A stretch of 64,000 nucleotides of DNA, from contig JANWWK010000064.1 of NCBI GenBank assembly GCA_025056175.1, positions 1 through 64,000 of the forward strand, given 5' to 3'. This document shows, in pieces, positions 1 through 7,765 of this stretch. Positions within the stretch are counted from its first letter, which is position 1, and each line of letters starts with the position of its first letter. The notes under the pieces are model-generated. The model saw nothing but the letters and a program-made list of their open reading frames with translations. It was not told where the DNA came from and ran no database searches. The stretch is from Anaerolineales bacterium (GTDB lineage Bacteria > Chloroflexota > Anaerolineae > Anaerolineales > Villigracilaceae). Both the position numbers and the translations under genes were made by a program.

Positions 1-447
1 AAACGCGCGCTGACGATAGCGGATTTCGAGCATATCGCCGCGCAATTCGCCTACTTGCTGTTCCAGGCGGTCGAGACGGGTTTCGCTTTTTCGTTGTGCC
101 TGAGCCAGTTCTTCAACCCGCTGTTCTGTGCGCTTCTGCGCCTGAGCCAGTTCTTCAACCCGCTGTTCTGTGCGCTTCTGCGCCTGAGCCAGTTCTTCAA
201 CCCGCTGTTCTGTGCGCTTTTGCGCTTCGGCCAGTTCACGCTGCGCCTGGGTGAGTTCTTCAACCCGCTGTTCTGTGCGCTTTTGCGCTTCGGCCAGTTC
301 ACGCTGTGTTTGGGCAATTTCACGCACGACCTGTGGCAAATCAAGCACTTCCCGCGTCAACAACAACTGACGCAGTTCCTCCCGCCATTCAGGATGTTCG
401 TACAACAATCGTATCAAATCACGATATTCGGAAACTTGAAATGCCAT
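1..447 (-). CDS. Coiled-coil protein, partial (C-terminus outside window)
   Basis: The reading frame opens at an ATG at 447, preceded by an AGGAG ribosome site, and stays open for 149 codons to the window edge. The N-terminus ([20 protein letters not shown]) matches a family of Chloroflexi and cyanobacterial proteins often annotated DUF3782-like; I infer this from memory of the family. From about residue 48 the protein is a heptad coiled coil built from near-identical 14-residue units ([14 protein letters not shown]), three of them exact at 42-bp spacing and others with a 7-residue (21-bp) insertion. In relatives such a coil precedes a PD-(D/E)XK nuclease-like domain, which would lie beyond the window. 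The function is unknown. Confidence 0.75.
   Translation of the reverse strand, partial: MAFQVSEYRDLIRLLYEHPEWREELRQLLLTREVLDLPQVVREIAQTQRELAEAQKRTEQRVEELTQAQRELAEAQKRTEQRVEELAQAQKRTEQRVEELAQAQKRTEQRVEELAQAQRKSETRLDRLEQQVGELRGDMLEIRYRQRAF
96..305. repeat. Tandem 42-bp / 63-bp coding repeats
   Basis: Units starting with gagccagttcttcaac lie at 102, 144 and 186, exactly 42 bp apart. Two further diverged units are spaced 63 bp apart because of an added 21-bp block. All periods are multiples of 21 bp, so copy-number changes would add or remove whole heptads of the coiled coil without shifting the frame. Confidence 0.85.
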
Positions 448-498
448 TATTGTGCTCCTGATAGCCATTATAAATCAAATCAACCCAATTGTAAGAGC

Positions 499-524
499 AG
501 CGACCGCTTTATCTGGCGGTCGCT
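499..524 (-). terminator. Hairpin downstream of the foldase gene
   Basis: A perfect 9-bp stem (agcgaccgc / gcggtcgct) with an 8-nt loop lies between the stop of the peptidyl-prolyl isomerase gene and the next minus-strand gene. The tract after it on the minus strand is only weakly T-rich, so termination is plausible but not certain. Confidence 0.45.
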
Positions 525-577
525 CTACGTTCGCAAGGTTTGGGTTAACCCGTCATTTCTCGCTGAGAACTGAATGG

Positions 578-1885
578 CTATTGAAGCGCAGGTTCCGTCG
601 GCACGATTTCTTTCCAGAAAACATCATTGGTGGTAATTTGGGCTTTTTCGCGCAGTTCTTTCAAAAAAGTATTGAAGACGTTCTCTTTGTATTGTTGCAA
701 CTCGGTTTCCGTAAGCGGCATCCGCTGACGGTCAATCACCTGGATAATATGCCAGCCATACTCACTCTGCACAGGGTCGCTGATTTGACCCACAGGCAAA
801 CTGAAAGCAACTTCTTCAAAAGGTGCAACCATTCGTCCTTTGCCAAACCACCCCAGGTCACCGCCATTGTCTTTGCTGCCAGTGTCCATAGAAAACTCTG
901 CTGCAAGTTTGGCAAAGTCTTCACCGGCACGCAACTTTTCGACAATCGTCATTGCCAGGGCAGAATCGGCAACCAGAATATGCCGCGCCCACACCTTTTC
1001 TTGTTCAGGCTGAATGTCTTTGGTCACATCTGCCAGCAATTTATCACGTAACAACAAGCCTTCGTAAAAACGCAGGTAATCTTCACGGCTCATGCCGGTC
1101 TGTTCGGTGATGAATTTGACACGCTCATCGAACGCAGCCTGATAGCCTTCCAGCGTGTAGGGGGTCGCGGTTGGGAACGGTGTCGAGGTCGGTCCGGTTG
1201 TGGCCGTCGGACCAGCCGTCGCAGTTGGAGAAGGGGTAGCGGTTTCGGTGGGGGTTACGTTCGGGTCAGGAGTGGCCGTCGCTGTGGGTGTCACAGGAGA
1301 GGGGGTAGGAGTGATGGTTACAATCGCAAACGCCGTCGCGTTTGGGGTAGGAGTCGAGAAGGAAGTTGCTGTTGGCGCAGGGGTAGGAGTCCCATTTGCA
1401 TAATACCCAAAGCCTTCCTGCAACGCTTTTTCCAGTTCCTCCTGGCTCACGGTCAGGCCGCGCCGTGTTGCCTCTTGCCGGATAAGTGTGGTTTCAATCA
1501 TATAGTCCAGCACAGTCTGCCCAATGCTTTGAGGCGCATTCAAATTATTATAAATCTGTTGCAAGACCTGTCCAAAATTCGGGTCGCTCAATGGGTCTGA
1601 AGCGCCAAACATTTGGGCAAACTGATAATACTGGTTGAATTGATTAATCAACTGCACGCGCTGCAATTTAACCTGCTTGATAAAGTCACCAGCGCGGATA
1701 CTTTCACCATTCACGGTTGCGACCGCACGATACTGCAAAAAGACCGTATCAGCCAGGATGCCATAGGCCACAATGCCAATCACCACCACCGCAACGATGA
1801 TGGCAGTAATCCAAATGATACGTTCTTGCTGACGAACAACCTGCAAGTGAGCGACGTGTTTTTTGCTCTGTTTTTGGGGAGTCAT
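578..1885 (-). CDS. SurA/PrsA-like peptidylprolyl isomerase, membrane-anchored
   Basis: This is a 435-residue extracytoplasmic foldase. A short basic N-terminus is followed by one transmembrane helix (about residues 23-44) that anchors it. A SurA_N-like helical region follows (AVATVNGESIRAGDF), then a long Thr/Pro/Ala-rich linker (about 160-245), then a PpiC-type parvulin domain near residues 295-390 (ARHILVADS, GGDLGWFGKGRM, GWHIIQVID). Parvulins catalyse prolyl cis-trans isomerisation and assist folding of exported proteins. The start is the first ATG of the frame, with a weak upstream ribosome site. It lies 67 nt after rpsR, with a hairpin between, so it is probably expressed separately. 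The T/P-rich linker interrupting the foldase is typical of exported proteins in this lineage. Confidence 0.88.
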   Translation of the reverse strand: MTPQKQSKKHVAHLQVVRQQERIIWITAIIVAVVVIGIVAYGILADTVFLQYRAVATVNGESIRAGDFIKQVKLQRVQLINQFNQYYQFAQMFGASDPLSDPNFGQVLQQIYNNLNAPQSIGQTVLDYMIETTLIRQEATRRGLTVSQEELEKALQEGFGYYANGTPTPAPTATSFSTPTPNATAFAIVTITPTPSPVTPTATATPDPNVTPTETATPSPTATAGPTATTGPTSTPFPTATPYTLEGYQAAFDERVKFITEQTGMSREDYLRFYEGLLLRDKLLADVTKDIQPEQEKVWARHILVADSALAMTIVEKLRAGEDFAKLAAEFSMDTGSKDNGGDLGWFGKGRMVAPFEEVAFSLPVGQISDPVQSEYGWHIIQVIDRQRMPLTETELQQYKENVFNTFLKELREKAQITTNDVFWKEIVPTEPALQ

Positions 1886-1915
1886 ATCGTTCTACTCTTT
1901 CAGCGGCAAAAGTCA

Positions 1916-1942
1916 GGGGCATGGAGTGGTTTTCCATGCCCC
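1916..1942 (-). terminator. Hairpin ending the rpsF-ssb-rpsR operon
   Basis: A perfect 10-bp stem (ggggcatgga / tccatgcccc) with a 7-nt loop lies just after the rpsR stop. On the minus strand it is followed by TGACTTTTG, a short T tract, consistent with an intrinsic terminator. Confidence 0.6.
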
Positions 1943-1952
1943 GCATTTGCCG

Positions 1953-2234
1953 TTAGTCTTCGCGTCCACTGCTTACGAAGGGCAGCAGGGCGATGTGGCG
2001 GGCACGTTTGACGGCAACCGCCAGCGCACGTTGATGTCTGGCGCAGGTGCCGGTCTGGCGGCGCGGGCGAATTTTGCCTTCTTCTGTCACATAACGCTTG
2101 AGCAAATCTACGTTTTTGTAATCAATCCGCAGGTTTTTGTCGGCACAAAACTGACAGATTTTGGGGCGCGCATAAAAGCGGCGGTCAGTTGCATGACCGG
2201 CTTCTTCGCGTTCACGTTCACGATAGTCTTCCAT
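1953..2234 (-). CDS. rpsR: Small ribosomal subunit protein bS18
   Basis: This 93-residue protein carries the typical bS18 core ([23 protein letters not shown], here split by position at about residues 27-49, then [17 protein letters not shown]). bS18 binds bS6 and 16S rRNA in the platform of the 30S subunit. The early Cys-X2-Cys plus the later Cys suggests the zinc-binding form of the protein. It is the last gene of the rpsF-ssb-rpsR operon, 57 nt after ssb. rplI, which often follows in other bacteria, is not here. Confidence 0.96.
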   Translation of the reverse strand: MEDYREREREEAGHATDRRFYARPKICQFCADKNLRIDYKNVDLLKRYVTEEGKIRPRRQTGTCARHQRALAVAVKRARHIALLPFVSSGRED

Positions 2235-2291
2235 AGTTTCATTACTCCATCCGGCAGGCGGTTCGCCGCCATGCGCGGGTTGTGATTGGGG

Positions 2292-2714
2292 TTAGAAGGG
2301 AAATTCATCCTCGTCGGCAGCTTGCGTTTCGGGAGCATCATTGTCTTCAGACACAGAATGGTTATTCGTGCTATTGTCGCGGCGGTCGCCCAACATCATC
2401 ATCTCGTTGGCAACAATTTCCACACTGCTGTGCTTGTTGCCTTCTTTGTCTTCCCATTTACGGGTTTGCAGGCGGCCTTCAATGTAAACCTGCTGTCCTT
2501 TGCTCAGATACTGTTTACAAATTTCAGCCAGGTTTCCCCAGGCGACAACATTGAACCATTCGGTTTCCTGATGCCGTTCCCCATCCACCGTACTCCAGGA
2601 ACGACTGGTAGCAACGCTAAAGGTCGTCACCGGACGGCCCGAAGGGGTATAACGCATTTCCGGGTCTCGTCCCAGATGTCCGATAATCATCACTTTATTC
2701 AAACCTCGACTCAT
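2292..2714 (-). CDS. ssb: Single-stranded DNA-binding protein
   Basis: This 140-residue SSB has an OB fold at the N-terminus (GLNKVMIIGHLGRDPEMRYT, WFNVVAWGNLAE, YIEGRLQTRKW) and ends in the acidic tail DEDEFPF, the conserved tip that binds partner proteins. It coats single-stranded DNA during replication, recombination and repair. A clear AAGGAGAG ribosome site precedes the ATG. Its position between rpsF and rpsR is the conserved bacterial arrangement, which couples SSB supply to ribosomal protein synthesis. Confidence 0.97.
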   Translation of the reverse strand: MSRGLNKVMIIGHLGRDPEMRYTPSGRPVTTFSVATSRSWSTVDGERHQETEWFNVVAWGNLAEICKQYLSKGQQVYIEGRLQTRKWEDKEGNKHSSVEIVANEMMMLGDRRDNSTNNHSVSEDNDAPETQAADEDEFPF

Positions 2715-2762
2715 CTTCGCTCTCCTTGCGCAGGAAACAGTTCAACCGACAGGATTGCAAAC

Positions 2763-3047
2763 TTATTCAGCCACAGTGAGCATGAAGCGCAGCACGTTTT
2801 CCTGGAAGCGCAGATTGCGTTCCAGTTCTGCTGCCGCAGCGGGGGGCATTGCCAGATACATCACCGCATACTGGCCTTCGCGCTGTTTACGAATGGTATA
2901 AGCCAGGCGACGGCGGCCCCAAACATCGAGTTTCTCGACGTTTCCGCCGAAATCGGTCACCCAATTGCTGACCTTTTCCAGAACACCTTTGAAGGCATTC
3001 TCGTCCAGGTCGGGGTGAACGATGCAGACCAACTCGTAGTTGTGCAT
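2763..3047 (-). CDS. rpsF: Small ribosomal subunit protein bS6
   Basis: The protein is 94 residues long, starting MHNYELVCIVHPDLDE, the normal bS6 length. A longer frame exists upstream, but the ATG at 3047 is chosen because it is preceded by a strong AGGAGGT ribosome site and because homologues begin here. bS6 pairs with bS18 on the 30S platform. It is the first gene of the operon with ssb and rpsR and has a GC-rich structured leader upstream. The conserved core IRKQREGQYAVMYLAMP is clear. Confidence 0.95.
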   Translation of the reverse strand: MHNYELVCIVHPDLDENAFKGVLEKVSNWVTDFGGNVEKLDVWGRRRLAYTIRKQREGQYAVMYLAMPPAAAAELERNLRFQENVLRFMLTVAE

Positions 3048-3154
3048 AGCAGGGAACCTCCTTTCCTCGGGATTGCCCCCGGTCCGAGCTGCCGCAGGCA
3101 GCGCCGGGAGCGGAAAGAGCCACGCGCTTGCGTGACTTGGACAAAGCGGGCTGT
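3048..3154 (-). promoter_or_regulatory. Structured 5' leader of rpsF, candidate bS6:bS18 autoregulatory element
   Basis: About 107 nt lie between the predicted promoter and the rpsF start. They contain a perfect 6-bp hairpin (stem 3088-3093 / 3097-3102, loop GCA) and an adjacent stem (3066-3070 with 3084-3088) that shares a base with it, so the two may compete. In many bacteria the rpsF leader binds the S6:S18 complex for autoregulation. I see the structure and the position, but I cannot confirm the family consensus by eye. Confidence 0.4.
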
Positions 3155-3183
3155 ATTTTAGCCGATTGTGACAAATTTGAGAA
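3155..3183 (-). promoter_or_regulatory. Predicted promoter of rpsF-ssb-rpsR
   Basis: On the minus strand, TTCTCA (3183-3178) and TAAAAT (3160-3155) are separated by 17 nt, a fair match to a sigma-70-type promoter. It lies upstream of the structured leader. Confidence 0.5.
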
Positions 3184-3220
3184 GGAGGAGATTTCCCCTC
3201 TTGCTGCCTTGCCCATTTGT

Positions 3221-3228
3221 TATACAAT
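3221..3228 (+). promoter_or_regulatory. Possible -10 element of ppgK
   Basis: TATACAAT lies 30 nt upstream of the ppgK start. No good -35 is visible at the right distance, so this is only a candidate. Confidence 0.3.
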
Positions 3229-3257
3229 TCCCCCATCCCAACGCACAGGAGGCAGGT

Positions 3258-3998
3258 ATGGACATTTTGGGCGTAGATGTAGGCGGTTCAGGCATCAAAG
3301 GTGCGCCAGTGAATACCGAAACAGGCGAATTGCTGACAGAACGCCGCCGCCTGAAGACCCCAAAAGGGGCAGAACCCAACGCCGTCATAGAAACGATTGC
3401 AGACATCGTTCGCTCTTTTTCGTGGCACGGCCCCATCGGGGTTGGTTTTCCAGGCCCCATCAAACACGGTGTGGTCAAAATGGCAGCCAACATCTCCAGC
3501 GCATGGGTGGGTTTGAACGCCGCTGAAGCGATTAGAGAAGCGACCGGTTGTGCGGTCACAGTCATTAATGATGCTGACGCTGCCGGGCTGGCCGAAGTGA
3601 CGTTTGGCGCAGGCAAAGGCGTGAAAGGGGTCATCATCATGGTGACGCTCGGCACAGGCATCGGCACGGCCATCTTTACCGATGGCAAACTGCTCCCGAA
3701 TGCGGAATTTGGCCACCTGAAAATTCGTGGAGAAGATGCCGAAACACGCGCATCCGATGCCGCCCGTCAACGCGAGGAACTCTCCTGGAAGAAATACGCC
3801 AGGCGATTGAACCGCTACTTCCGCGAAATGGAAAAACTGTTCTGGCCCGACCTGTTTATCCTGGGCGGCGGAATCAGCAAATACCACGCCAAATACCTGC
3901 CCCTGCTGACGGTCAACACGCCCATCGTCCCGGCACAGTTTCTCAACGAGGCCGGAATCGTCGGCGCGGCGCTGGCCGCCCGCCAGGAGACGCGCTAG
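3258..3998 (+). CDS. ppgK: Polyphosphate glucokinase (ROK family)
   Basis: This is a 246-residue cytoplasmic ROK-fold sugar kinase that phosphorylates glucose using polyphosphate, in many cases also ATP. The N-terminal phosphate-binding loop is DVGGSGIKG (7-15), the catalytic pair N104-D105 lies in [11 protein letters not shown], and GTGIGTA (132-138) and EFGH (150-153) complete the active site. The length and GFPGP motif fit PpgK better than longer ROK repressors or glucokinases. The ATG at 3258 is chosen over an upstream start because of the AGGAGG site at 3247-3252. It is divergent from rpsF and is followed at once by a strong terminator, so it is probably monocistronic. Confidence 0.93.
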   Translation: MDILGVDVGGSGIKGAPVNTETGELLTERRRLKTPKGAEPNAVIETIADIVRSFSWHGPIGVGFPGPIKHGVVKMAANISSAWVGLNAAEAIREATGCAVTVINDADAAGLAEVTFGAGKGVKGVIIMVTLGTGIGTAIFTDGKLLPNAEFGHLKIRGEDAETRASDAARQREELSWKKYARRLNRYFREMEKLFWPDLFILGGGISKYHAKYLPLLTVNTPIVPAQFLNEAGIVGAALAARQETR

Positions 3999-4004
3999 CT
4001 GATA

Positions 4005-4035
4005 CCAAAACGCCGCGCGGCGCGCGGCGTTTTGG
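4005..4035. terminator. Bidirectional terminator between ppgK and tRNA-Leu
   Basis: A perfect 31-nt palindrome, with arms 4005-4019 and 4021-4035, has an A run on the left arm and a T run on the right arm around a pure GC core. It lies 7 nt after the ppgK stop and can serve ppgK and the convergent tRNA gene. Confidence 0.9.
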
Positions 4036-4056
4036 TTGGGGCTGGTATAATCACTG

Positions 4057-4138
4057 TGCCGAAGGAGGGAATCGAACCCTCACTCCTCACGGAACACGAT
4101 TTTGAGTCGTGCGCGTCTGCCAGTTCCGCCACTTCGGC
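4057..4138 (-). tRNA. tRNA-Leu (anticodon CAA)
   Basis: An 82-nt class II tRNA folds on the minus strand. The acceptor stem is GCCGAAG with CTTCGGC plus discriminator A. The anticodon stem CACGA/TCGTG encloses CTCAAAA, giving anticodon CAA (codon UUG). A long variable arm and the T loop GGTTCGATTCC are present. CCA is not encoded. The long variable arm and discriminator A support leucine. Confidence 0.96.
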
Positions 4139-4144
4139 AAACTG

Positions 4145-4167
4145 GGCGCAAATCAAAGATTTGCGCC
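4145..4167. repeat. Perfect inverted repeat in the tRNA-Leu 5' leader
   Basis: A 10-bp perfect stem (ggcgcaaatc / gatttgcgcc) with loop AAA lies between the -10 box of the tRNA promoter and the mature tRNA 5' end. It would form a hairpin in the pre-tRNA leader. It could also be a protein site upstream of the divergent GTPase gene. Confidence 0.75.
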
Positions 4168-4179
4168 ACAGTAAAGTTA

Positions 4180-4207
4180 AGTATATCACTCTCTCATATA
4201 AGGTCAA
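4180..4207 (-). promoter_or_regulatory. Promoter of tRNA-Leu
   Basis: On the minus strand TTGACC (4207-4202) and TATACT (4185-4180) are separated by 16 nt, a strong sigma-70-like promoter. Its -35 box overlaps the ribosome site and approaches the start codon of the divergent GTPase gene. Confidence 0.7.
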
Positions 4208-4208
4208 G

Positions 4209-5261
4209 ATGAAACTTGGAATTATCGGCCTGCCGCAAGCCGGCAAAACCACCCTGTTCAACGCTCTCACGCGCAGTCACACCCCCACCACCGCCTCTGC
4301 CGGGCGCATCGAAGTCCATACCGGCGTGGTAGATGTCCCCGACCCACGCGTGGACAAACTTTCGGCCATGTTCAAGCCCCGCAAAACCATCTATGCCAAA
4401 GTAACCTATGCCGACATTGCCGGGCTGGATGGTACGCAAAAAGGCATTTCGGGCCAGTTGCTCAACACGCTGGCGCAAATGGACGGTTTCATTCACGTCG
4501 TGCGCTGTTTTGAGGACGAAAATGTGCCGCATCCGGCCGGTTCGGTACATCCAGCGCGCGATGCAGAGGCCATGCTCTCCGAACTGCTGCTCAACGACCT
4601 GGTAGCCGTAGAGCGAAAGCTGGAACGCCTGGCCGATGAACGCCGCAAAGGTGGCACCGACAAAGCCCAAAATGAACGTCTAACGGTGCTGTTCACGCGC
4701 CTTAAAGAAGCGCTCGATGCCAGCATTCCGCTCCGCAAAGTGGATTTAACGCCCGATGACCAGAAGGAACTCGCCAGTTACGGGTTACTGACTCGCAAGC
4801 CGATTCTGACCGTCTTCAACCTGGGTGAAGGCCAGAGCGCCCCGGCCCTCGAACTCGACCACCCCTCCACTGCACTGCCTGGTAAGCTGGAGATGGAAAT
4901 TGCCCAACTGCCACCCGAAGACGCCCAAATGTTCATGGCCGAATACGGCATCACCGAGCCAGCTTTGCACCGCATGATTCGGCTCTCTTTTGATTTGCTT
5001 GGTCAACAAGTCTTCTTCACCGTCGGCGAAGACGAAGTGCGCGCCTGGACAACACGCCGTCACGCCACAGCAGTCGAATCGGCAGGCGAAATCCACACCG
5101 ACCTGGCACGTGGGTTCGTGCGCGCCGAAGTGGTGGCTTACGATGACCTGATTGCGCTTGGAAGCATGGCCGAATGCAAAGCCAAAGGCAAGTTCCGGCT
5201 GGAGGGGAAGGATTATATCGTCAAAGATGGCGACATCGTTCACATTCGGTCGAGCCTGTAA
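4209..5261 (+). CDS. YchF/OLA1-like GTPase-fold ATPase, divergent form
   Basis: This 350-residue Obg-related P-loop protein has its P-loop at GLPQAGKTT (7-15), where classical YchF has GLPNVGKST. It retains DIAGL (69-73), HVVRCFEDEN and a C-terminal TGS-like domain ending EGKDYIVKDGDIVHIR. Position 204-207 reads NLGE, the NxxE form that gives YchF/OLA1 its preference for ATP instead of the usual NKxD. The segment after DIAGL is shorter than in E. coli YchF. YchF proteins associate with ribosomes and stress responses. The ATG at 4209 is chosen because the frame upstream runs through the tRNA gene. I call it a YchF paralogue rather than YchF itself. Confidence 0.85.
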   Translation: MKLGIIGLPQAGKTTLFNALTRSHTPTTASAGRIEVHTGVVDVPDPRVDKLSAMFKPRKTIYAKVTYADIAGLDGTQKGISGQLLNTLAQMDGFIHVVRCFEDENVPHPAGSVHPARDAEAMLSELLLNDLVAVERKLERLADERRKGGTDKAQNERLTVLFTRLKEALDASIPLRKVDLTPDDQKELASYGLLTRKPILTVFNLGEGQSAPALELDHPSTALPGKLEMEIAQLPPEDAQMFMAEYGITEPALHRMIRLSFDLLGQQVFFTVGEDEVRAWTTRRHATAVESAGEIHTDLARGFVRAEVVAYDDLIALGSMAECKAKGKFRLEGKDYIVKDGDIVHIRSSL

Positions 5262-5306
5262 GCAAGCCGTATACTGCGCTCTGCGCCGGTGCAAACGGAT
5301 ATTTTC

Positions 5307-6713
5307 ATGACCGACTTATTCGACCATGCCCTCCATGAACGAATGAAGGCCGAAGCGCCGCTGGCCGCGCGCATGCGTCCGCGCACACTGGACGAATACA
5401 TCGGTCAGGAACACATCATTGGGCCGGGCAAACTTCTGCGCCGCGCCATCGAGACCGACCGGTTGTTCTCGTCTATCATCCTGTGGGGGCCGCCTGGCAC
5501 GGGCAAAACCACCCTGGCACAGGTGATTGCTAACCACACCAAAAGCCACTTTGAGACTCTCTCTGCGATTTTGTCGGGAAAAAGCGATTTACAAGACGTC
5601 ATCGCACGCGCTCAGGAACGAAATCGCCTGTACCGTCAGCGTACCATTCTGTTTGTGGATGAAATCCACCGCTGGAACAAAGCCCAGCAAGATGCACTCT
5701 TGCCCTTTGTAGAAAACGGCACGGTCACGCTGATTGGCGCAACCACCGAGAACCCATTCTTCGAGGTCATCGGAGCGCTCGTCAGTCGTTCGCGCATCTT
5801 CCAACTGCGTCATCTTAACCAGAATGAACTCGGTCAACTGCTCGACCGGGCGCTGGCCGACCCCGAACGCGGCTTTGGCCGACGCAAGGTGAACCTGACC
5901 CCGGAGGCACGCGCCCATCTTGTCAATGTTGCCAGCGGCGACGCGCGCAATGCTCTGAACGCACTGGAACTGGCGGTCGAATCTACGCCTCCCGATTCCA
6001 ACGGCATCATCCACATTACGCTGGAGGTGGCGCAAGAGTCCATTCAGCGCCGCGCAGTGTTATACGACAAAGATGGCGACGCCCACTACGATACCATTTC
6101 TGCCTTTATCAAATCGGTACGTGGTTCTGACCCCGATGCCGCCCTTTACTGGCTGGCAAAAATGCTGTACGCGGGGGAAGACCCGCGCTTCATCCTGCGC
6201 CGCCTGCTGATTCTGGCAGGCGAAGATATTGGCCTGGCCGACCCGTTGGGGTTGGTGGTAGCCGCCGCTGCCGCGCAAGCGTTCGATTACGTCGGCCTGC
6301 CGGAAGGGATTTACCCCCTGGTCGAGGCGACGCTTTATCTGGCAACTGCGCCCAAATCGAACAGCACCGGTGCCTATTTCAAAGCGATGCAGATTATCGA
6401 GCAAGAAGGTGCAGGTTCGGTCCCCAAACACCTGCAAGACGGAAACCGCGACCGCCAGGCGACCGGTCAGGGCGAGGGATACGTCTATCCCCACGAACAG
6501 GAAGGGCATTTCACCCCCCAGCAATATCTCCCACGTCGGCTTCTGGGGACGTATTTCTACCAGCCTTCTGACCAGGGCTACGAAATCGAAATCGAAGAGC
6601 GCCTGAAGCGATGGCGCGAAGCCCAAAAGCGCGCCCTCGGCATCGAAACAGAACGTCATCTGCCAGATTTATCGCACGAAAAAATCGAAGAGTTGAAACG
6701 CACCCTGAAATAA
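5307..6713 (+). CDS. rarA: Replication-associated recombination protein A (AAA+ ATPase)
   Basis: This is a 469-residue RarA/MgsA/WRNIP1 family ATPase that acts at stalled replication forks. The N-terminal [15 protein letters not shown] block, Walker [10 protein letters not shown] (61-69), Walker B with DEIH (118-121) and sensor 1 ATTENP are clear. The C-terminal tetramerisation region ends with the [13 protein letters not shown] element typical of RarA. The ATG at 5307 is preferred over an in-frame GTG at 5289 because homologues start MTDLF. Neither has a good ribosome site. It follows the YchF-like gene by 45 nt and may be cotranscribed with it. Confidence 0.93.
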   Translation: MTDLFDHALHERMKAEAPLAARMRPRTLDEYIGQEHIIGPGKLLRRAIETDRLFSSIILWGPPGTGKTTLAQVIANHTKSHFETLSAILSGKSDLQDVIARAQERNRLYRQRTILFVDEIHRWNKAQQDALLPFVENGTVTLIGATTENPFFEVIGALVSRSRIFQLRHLNQNELGQLLDRALADPERGFGRRKVNLTPEARAHLVNVASGDARNALNALELAVESTPPDSNGIIHITLEVAQESIQRRAVLYDKDGDAHYDTISAFIKSVRGSDPDAALYWLAKMLYAGEDPRFILRRLLILAGEDIGLADPLGLVVAAAAAQAFDYVGLPEGIYPLVEATLYLATAPKSNSTGAYFKAMQIIEQEGAGSVPKHLQDGNRDRQATGQGEGYVYPHEQEGHFTPQQYLPRRLLGTYFYQPSDQGYEIEIEERLKRWREAQKRALGIETERHLPDLSHEKIEELKRTLK

Positions 6714-6805
6714 CTGGTGTCAAACGCAGGATTCCCAAAAAAGTTGTTTGCAGGATAAGGTTTCGGTACTGACCAACCCGGACAAAGCAAAAGAAGAGGG
6801 TCTCA

Positions 6806-7711
6806 ATGGAGTTCAGCGTCATCATCCCCACTTTGAACGAAGAAGTTCTGCTCCCCCACCTGTTAGCCGACCTGCAAGCGCAAACCTTTCGAGATTTCGA
6901 GGTGATTGTGGCCGATGCCGGTTCACGCGACCGAACAGTGGAGATGGCTCAACAAATGGGTGCGCGTGTGGTGCCGGGCGGCATGCCCGCTGTCGGACGT
7001 AACCGTGGAGCCGAAGCCGCCAACGGCAACTTCCTGGTCTTTTTAGATGCCGATACCCGCGTCGCATCAGATTTTCTGGAAAAAGTTCATGCCGAACTGG
7101 AAGAGCGTTTTCTCGACCTGGCAACCTGCGAAATCCAGCCCATCTCAAACCATCCGCTCGATGGCCTGTTGCACGACTTCACCAACCTGGCGATAAAAAT
7201 CGGTCAATTTACCGACCCGCACGCGCCGGGGTTTTGTATCATCATCTCGCGGCGGCTGTTTCGGCGTGTAGGCGGATTCAACGAAAGCCTGAAACTGGCC
7301 GAAGACCACGACCTGGTGAAACGCGCCAGCCAGTTCCGTCCGCTGCGGGTTTTGAATTCGGCGCGGGTGCAGGTAAGTGTACGGCGGCTGGAGAAAGAGG
7401 GACGGGTCAATCTTATCAGCAAGTATGTGGCCGTTGAACTGTACCGCATCCTGTTAGGAGAAATCAAAACCGATATTTTCAAATACGAATTCGGCAACTT
7501 CAGCCGCGAACAACAGTTACAGTTAGACGCCAAAGTGAAACAATCGCGCAAACTGATTGCCGGCATTGGCAAAGAATACGCCCGCCTGCTCAAGTTAAGC
7601 GGTGGAAACCTGGCGGCCTTGCCTGCCGAAGCGCTGGACTTCCTGCGCGAGCAATTTGAAGCGCTTAAAGAGTTAATGCGGGGAATTGTGAAGATGATTG
7701 GAAAAGAATAA
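6806..7711 (+). CDS. Glycosyltransferase family 2
   Basis: This 301-residue GT-A fold enzyme starts with MEFSVIIPTLNEE, carries the nucleotide-sugar DAGSRDRT motif, a DADTRV metal-binding motif and a later AEDHDLVKRA acceptor-site motif. It lacks a multi-helix C-terminal membrane domain. Such enzymes transfer a sugar from an NDP-sugar to a lipid or glycan acceptor; the acceptor here cannot be told from sequence. An AAGAGGG ribosome site precedes the ATG. It stands alone between rarA and the convergent sugar transporter genes. Confidence 0.85.
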   Translation: MEFSVIIPTLNEEVLLPHLLADLQAQTFRDFEVIVADAGSRDRTVEMAQQMGARVVPGGMPAVGRNRGAEAANGNFLVFLDADTRVASDFLEKVHAELEERFLDLATCEIQPISNHPLDGLLHDFTNLAIKIGQFTDPHAPGFCIIISRRLFRRVGGFNESLKLAEDHDLVKRASQFRPLRVLNSARVQVSVRRLEKEGRVNLISKYVAVELYRILLGEIKTDIFKYEFGNFSREQQLQLDAKVKQSRKLIAGIGKEYARLLKLSGGNLAALPAEALDFLREQFEALKELMRGIVKMIGKE

Positions 7712-7745
7712 ACAGGCAAGCCCACCTATTTTCAGGCTTGCCTGT
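7712..7745. terminator. Terminator between the glycosyltransferase and gguB
   Basis: An 11-bp perfect stem (acaggcaagcc / ggcttgcctgt, loop of 12) starts right after the glycosyltransferase stop. On the minus strand it is followed by TTTATTCTTTT, which makes it a good terminator for the gguB operon. On the plus strand no T run follows. Confidence 0.7.
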
Positions 7746-7765
7746 ACAAAAAACATCCAGAAGGA

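Noticed and set aside
4032-4208. N-terminal extension of the YchF-like GTPase
   Set aside because: This stretch is the tRNA-Leu gene and its leader; the GTPase fold begins at the ATG at 4209.
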